Assembly (NCBI GenBank): GCA_017446025.1
Contig: JAFSRR010000038.1
Span: forward strand, 1 to 32,590
Origin: Bacteroidales bacterium
GTDB taxonomy: Bacteria; Bacteroidota; Bacteroidia; Bacteroidales; UBA1402
Length of the DNA stretch: 32,590 nt
Direction of reading: 5' to 3'
Position 1 is the first letter of the stretch. Every line of letters starts with the position of its first letter. The position numbers and the translations under genes are program-made. Positions 29,925-32,590 of the stretch are shown piece after piece. Under the pieces are notes generated by a model, which made no database searches, was not told where the DNA came from, and saw only the letters and a program-made list of their open reading frames with translations.

Positions 29925-32590
29925 TCAGGCTGGCAGTCCCCGGCCGTGGCAGTTCTTGTATTTTTTGCCGCTGCCGCAGGGGCAGGGATCGTTGCGTCCT
30001 ATCTTTTGCTCGACACGCACGGGTTCCAGACGTTGGGGCTCGCGACGGTCGGCGCCCTGTCCGCCGGCAGCACTCTGGCGGCGGAACTCGTCCTTCTGGG
30101 TGCGCAAGTTGCTGTAGTCGTTGCGGCGCTGGGCGGCTGCCTGGCGCACATTGTCGGGATCGCTCAAGGGGATTTGTCCGCGCATCAAAATGGAGATGCT
30201 CTTCTTGTTCATGCTCTCGACCATCTGCTTGAACAGGTTGTAGGATTCGAGCTTATAGATGAGCAACGGGTCTTTCTGCTCGTAGCTGGCGTTCTGTACC
30301 GAATGGCGCAGTTCGTCCAGTTCGCGCAGGTTCTCCTTCCAGGCCTCGTCGAGCGTGTAGAGCAGGATGCTCTTCTCGAAGGTCTTGACCACCTCCTTGG
30401 ACTGGCTTTCGGCCGCCGCCTTCAGGTTGCAGGGAATCTGGTAGGTGCGCTTGCCGTCGGTCACGGGGACGACGATGTTCTCGTACTGGTGGCCCTGGCG
30501 CTCATAGACCTGCTGGATGACCGGATTGGCGATGGCGGCCATCTTCTCGGTCTTGCGCTTGTAGTTTTCGATGGCCTTGGTAAAGAGTATCTCGATGCTG
30601 TCGTCCAGGCGCTGGCGGTTGAAGGCTTCCTCGTCGAAGGGCATTTCCATGGCGAAATATTTCATCATGTTCATCACCAGTCCTTCGAAGTCCTTGTTGT
30701 CGTCGGCCTCTTCGACCAGGCTCTTGATGGTGTCGTAGGTGGTGTTGGCGATTTCCATGCCGATGCGTTCGCCCATGACGGCATGACGGCGCTTGGTGTA
30801 GATGACCTCGCGTTGGTTGTTCATCACGTCGTCGTATTCGAGCAGGCGCTTGCGGATGCCGAAGTTGTTCTCTTCGACCTTCTTCTGGGCCCGTTCGATG
30901 GCCTTGGATATCATCGAGTTCTCGATCATCTCGCCCTCTTCCAGGCCCATGCGGTCCATGATGCCGGTGATGCGCTCGCTGCCGAACAGACGCATCAGGT
31001 CGTCTTCGAGCGAGACGTAGAACACCGAAGAGCCCGGGTCGCCCTGACGGCCGCTTCGACCACGCAGCTGACGGTCGACACGGCGCGATTCGTGGCGCTC
31101 GGTGCCGATGATGGCCAGACCGCCGGCGGCCTTGACTTCGGGGGTGAGCTTGATATCGGTACCACGGCCGGCCATATTGGTGGCGATGGTCACCGTGCCC
31201 TTCTCACCGGCATGGGCCACGATCTCGGCTTCGCGCTGGTGCAGCTTGGCGTTCAAGACGTTGTGCTTGATCTTGCGCAATGTAAGCATGCGGCTCAGCA
31301 GCTCGGAAATCTCGACCGAGGTAGTGCCGACCAGTACGGGACGGCCCTGTTCGACCAGGGAGACGATCTCGTCGATGACGGCTTTGTATTTTTCGCGCTT
31401 GGTCTTGTACAGGCGGTCTTCCATGTCGATACGGGCGATGGGCCGGTTGGTGGGGATGACCACGACATCCAGTTTGTAGATGTCCCAGAATTCACCGGCT
31501 TCGGTTTCGGCCGTACCGGTCATGCCGGCCAGCTTGTGGTACATGCGGAAGTAGTTCTGCAGGGTGATGGTGGCGAAGGTCTGGGTGGCGGCTTCGACCT
31601 TGACCCTTTCCTTGGCTTCGATGGCCTGGTGCAGTCCGTCGGAATAGCGCCGGCCTTCCATGATACGGCCTGTCTGCTCGTCGACGATCTTGACCTGGTT
31701 GTCGATGACCACGTATTCGTCGTCGCGGTCGAACAGGCAGTAGGCTTTCAGCAGCTGCTGGATGGTGTGGACACGCTCCGACTTGATGGAGAATTCGTTG
31801 AGCAGCTCGTCCTTCTTCGACAAGCGCTCCTCCTCGCTCAGGGGCTCGTTCTCGAGCTCGGCCAGCTGGGCGGCGATGTCGGGCAGCACGAAGAACTGGG
31901 GATCGTCCGTGTCGCCGGTGATGTAGTCGATGCCCTTGTCGGTGAGCTCGATGGTGTTGTTCTTCTCGTCGATGACGAAGTAGAGCGGATCGGTCACCAC
32001 GTGCATCTCCTGGCTGTTGTTCTGCATGTAGAATTCTTCGGTCTTCTGCATGCTGGCCTTGATGCCCTGTTCGCTGAGGAACTTGATCAGGGCCTTGTTC
32101 TTGGGCATGGCCTTGTGCGAGCGGTAGAGCAGCAGCGAGCCTTCGCTCTGTTCCTTGGGATCGGTCGAGGCCATCTTCTTGCGGGCTTCGATCAGGAGCT
32201 TGGAGGCCAGGTCTTTCTGCACGTTGACCACGCGCTCCACCTTGGGCCGGAGCTCTTCAAACATCTGGTCTTCGCCCTTGGGCACCGGACCCGATATGAT
32301 CAAAGGCGTACGGGCATCGTCGATCAGGACGGAGTCCACCTCGTCGACGATGGCATAGTTGTGCTTGCGCTGCACCAGGTCCAGCGCATTGCCGGCCATG
32401 TTGTCGCGCAGGTAGTCGAAACCGAATTCGTTGTTGGTGCCGAAGGTGATGTCGGCCAGGTAGGCCTGGCGACGCTCCTCGGAGTTGGGACGGTGCTTGT
32501 CGATGCAATCGACCGACAGGCCGTGGAACATGTAGAGCGGGCCCATCCATTCGGAGTCACGCTTGGACAGGTAGTCGTTGACGGTGACCA
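29925..32590 (-). CDS. secA: Protein translocase ATPase SecA, 5' end outside the window
   Basis: The motor that pushes unfolded preproteins through SecYEG at the inner membrane. The visible part is 887 residues; the open frame continues without a stop to base 32590, reading [19 protein letters not shown] at the edge. The first roughly 150-200 residues, with Walker A, are therefore missing. Visible: the DEAD-like [15 protein letters not shown], nucleotide-domain-2 motifs [19 protein letters not shown] and [10 protein letters not shown], and the scaffold and wing domains. A C-terminal SEC-C zinc motif is C-P-C-G-x7-N-C-H in [15 protein letters not shown]. The long segment before [10 protein letters not shown] is expected in the Bacteroidota form. 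It faces the lipoprotein gene, with a terminator between. The ATG at 32546 is an internal methionine, not the start. Confidence 0.97.
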   Translation of the reverse strand, partial: VTVNDYLSKRDSEWMGPLYMFHGLSVDCIDKHRPNSEERRQAYLADITFGTNNEFGFDYLRDNMAGNALDLVQRKHNYAIVDEVDSVLIDDARTPLIISGPVPKGEDQMFEELRPKVERVVNVQKDLASKLLIEARKKMASTDPKEQSEGSLLLYRSHKAMPKNKALIKFLSEQGIKASMQKTEEFYMQNNSQEMHVVTDPLYFVIDEKNNTIELTDKGIDYITGDTDDPQFFVLPDIAAQLAELENEPLSEEERLSKKDELLNEFSIKSERVHTIQQLLKAYCLFDRDDEYVVIDNQVKIVDEQTGRIMEGRRYSDGLHQAIEAKERVKVEAATQTFATITLQNYFRMYHKLAGMTGTAETEAGEFWDIYKLDVVVIPTNRPIARIDMEDRLYKTKREKYKAVIDEIVSLVEQGRPVLVGTTSVEISELLSRMLTLRKIKHNVLNAKLHQREAEIVAHAGEKGTVTIATNMAGRGTDIKLTPEVKAAGGLAIIGTERHESRRVDRQLRGRSGRQGDPGSSVFYVSLEDDLMRLFGSERITGIMDRMGLEEGEMIENSMISKAIERAQKKVEENNFGIRKRLLEYDDVMNNQREVIYTKRRHAVMGERIGMEIANTTYDTIKSLVEEADDNKDFEGLVMNMMKYFAMEMPFDEEAFNRQRLDDSIEILFTKAIENYKRKTEKMAAIANPVIQQVYERQGHQYENIVVPVTDGKRTYQIPCNLKAAAESQSKEVVKTFEKSILLYTLDEAWKENLRELDELRHSVQNASYEQKDPLLIYKLESYNLFKQMVESMNKKSISILMRGQIPLSDPDNVRQAAAQRRNDYSNLRTQKDEFRRQSAAGGQGADRREPQRLEPVRVEQKIGRNDPCPCGSGKKYKNCHGRGLPA

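Noticed and set aside
1..32590. CRISPR arrays, insertion sequences, rRNA genes or a prophage
   Set aside because: No regularly spaced direct repeats, transposase, integrase, rRNA or phage gene was seen. The only tandem array is the four 17-bp units at 14171-14238, which has no spacers.

Overview
The window reads as a stretch of a Bacteroidota (Bacteroidales-type) chromosome, probably from a gut or other host-associated, polysaccharide-using anaerobe. Three things point there. The promoters follow the Bacteroidota pattern: a -7 box TAnnTTTG, often with TTTG about 19-21 bases upstream, rather than the E. coli type. The gene set includes PorX, a PorW/SprE-like lipoprotein, separate MenG and MenA, a [4Fe-4S] class I fumarase, an NADP-type glutamate dehydrogenase and a reverse rubrerythrin. 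Gene neighbourhoods such as pyrH-frr-rsgA fit as well. By eye the coding DNA is GC-rich, with AT-rich intergenic stretches. Both ends cut genes, so this may be a whole metagenomic contig. The left end looks chimeric.

Layout. Positions 1-705 carry the C-terminal part of HflX joined through a shared P-loop to the start of a sugar ABC-transporter ATPase. Fumarase follows, then a 154-bp palindromic element in the convergent gap before rsgA. Next come two minus-strand groups: pyrH-frr-rsgA (UMP kinase and ribosome recycling/maturation), and psd-pssA-(small RHH-like protein)-tadA-yraN-birA (phosphatidylethanolamine synthesis, tRNA editing, biotin ligation). Transcribed the other way is dnaE-trxA-porX-tsaE. 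It converges on menG-menA (last steps of menaquinone synthesis) at a 17-bp tandem repeat.

From 15.9 to 18.2 kb lie a secreted esterase and a secreted GH28 polygalacturonase-type enzyme, facing each other. A hicAB toxin-antitoxin pair and a tRNA-Ala(GGC) follow. The next operon-like block is ruvC-aroA-(small membrane protein)-porW/SprE. After a possible gene scrap comes a complete hipBA-type module with a readable promoter, operator and terminator.

The right end holds reverse rubrerythrin and gdhA (minus strand), a thioredoxin-fold lipoprotein without its redox cysteines (plus strand), and most of secA, cut off at the window edge.

Most of the window is housekeeping. The parts worth a second look are the chimeric left end, the palindromic element at 2402-2555, the 17-bp repeat at menA/tsaE, an AT-rich in-frame insertion in aroA, the candidate operators in front of the two toxin-antitoxin modules, and the presence of both PorX and PorW/SprE.
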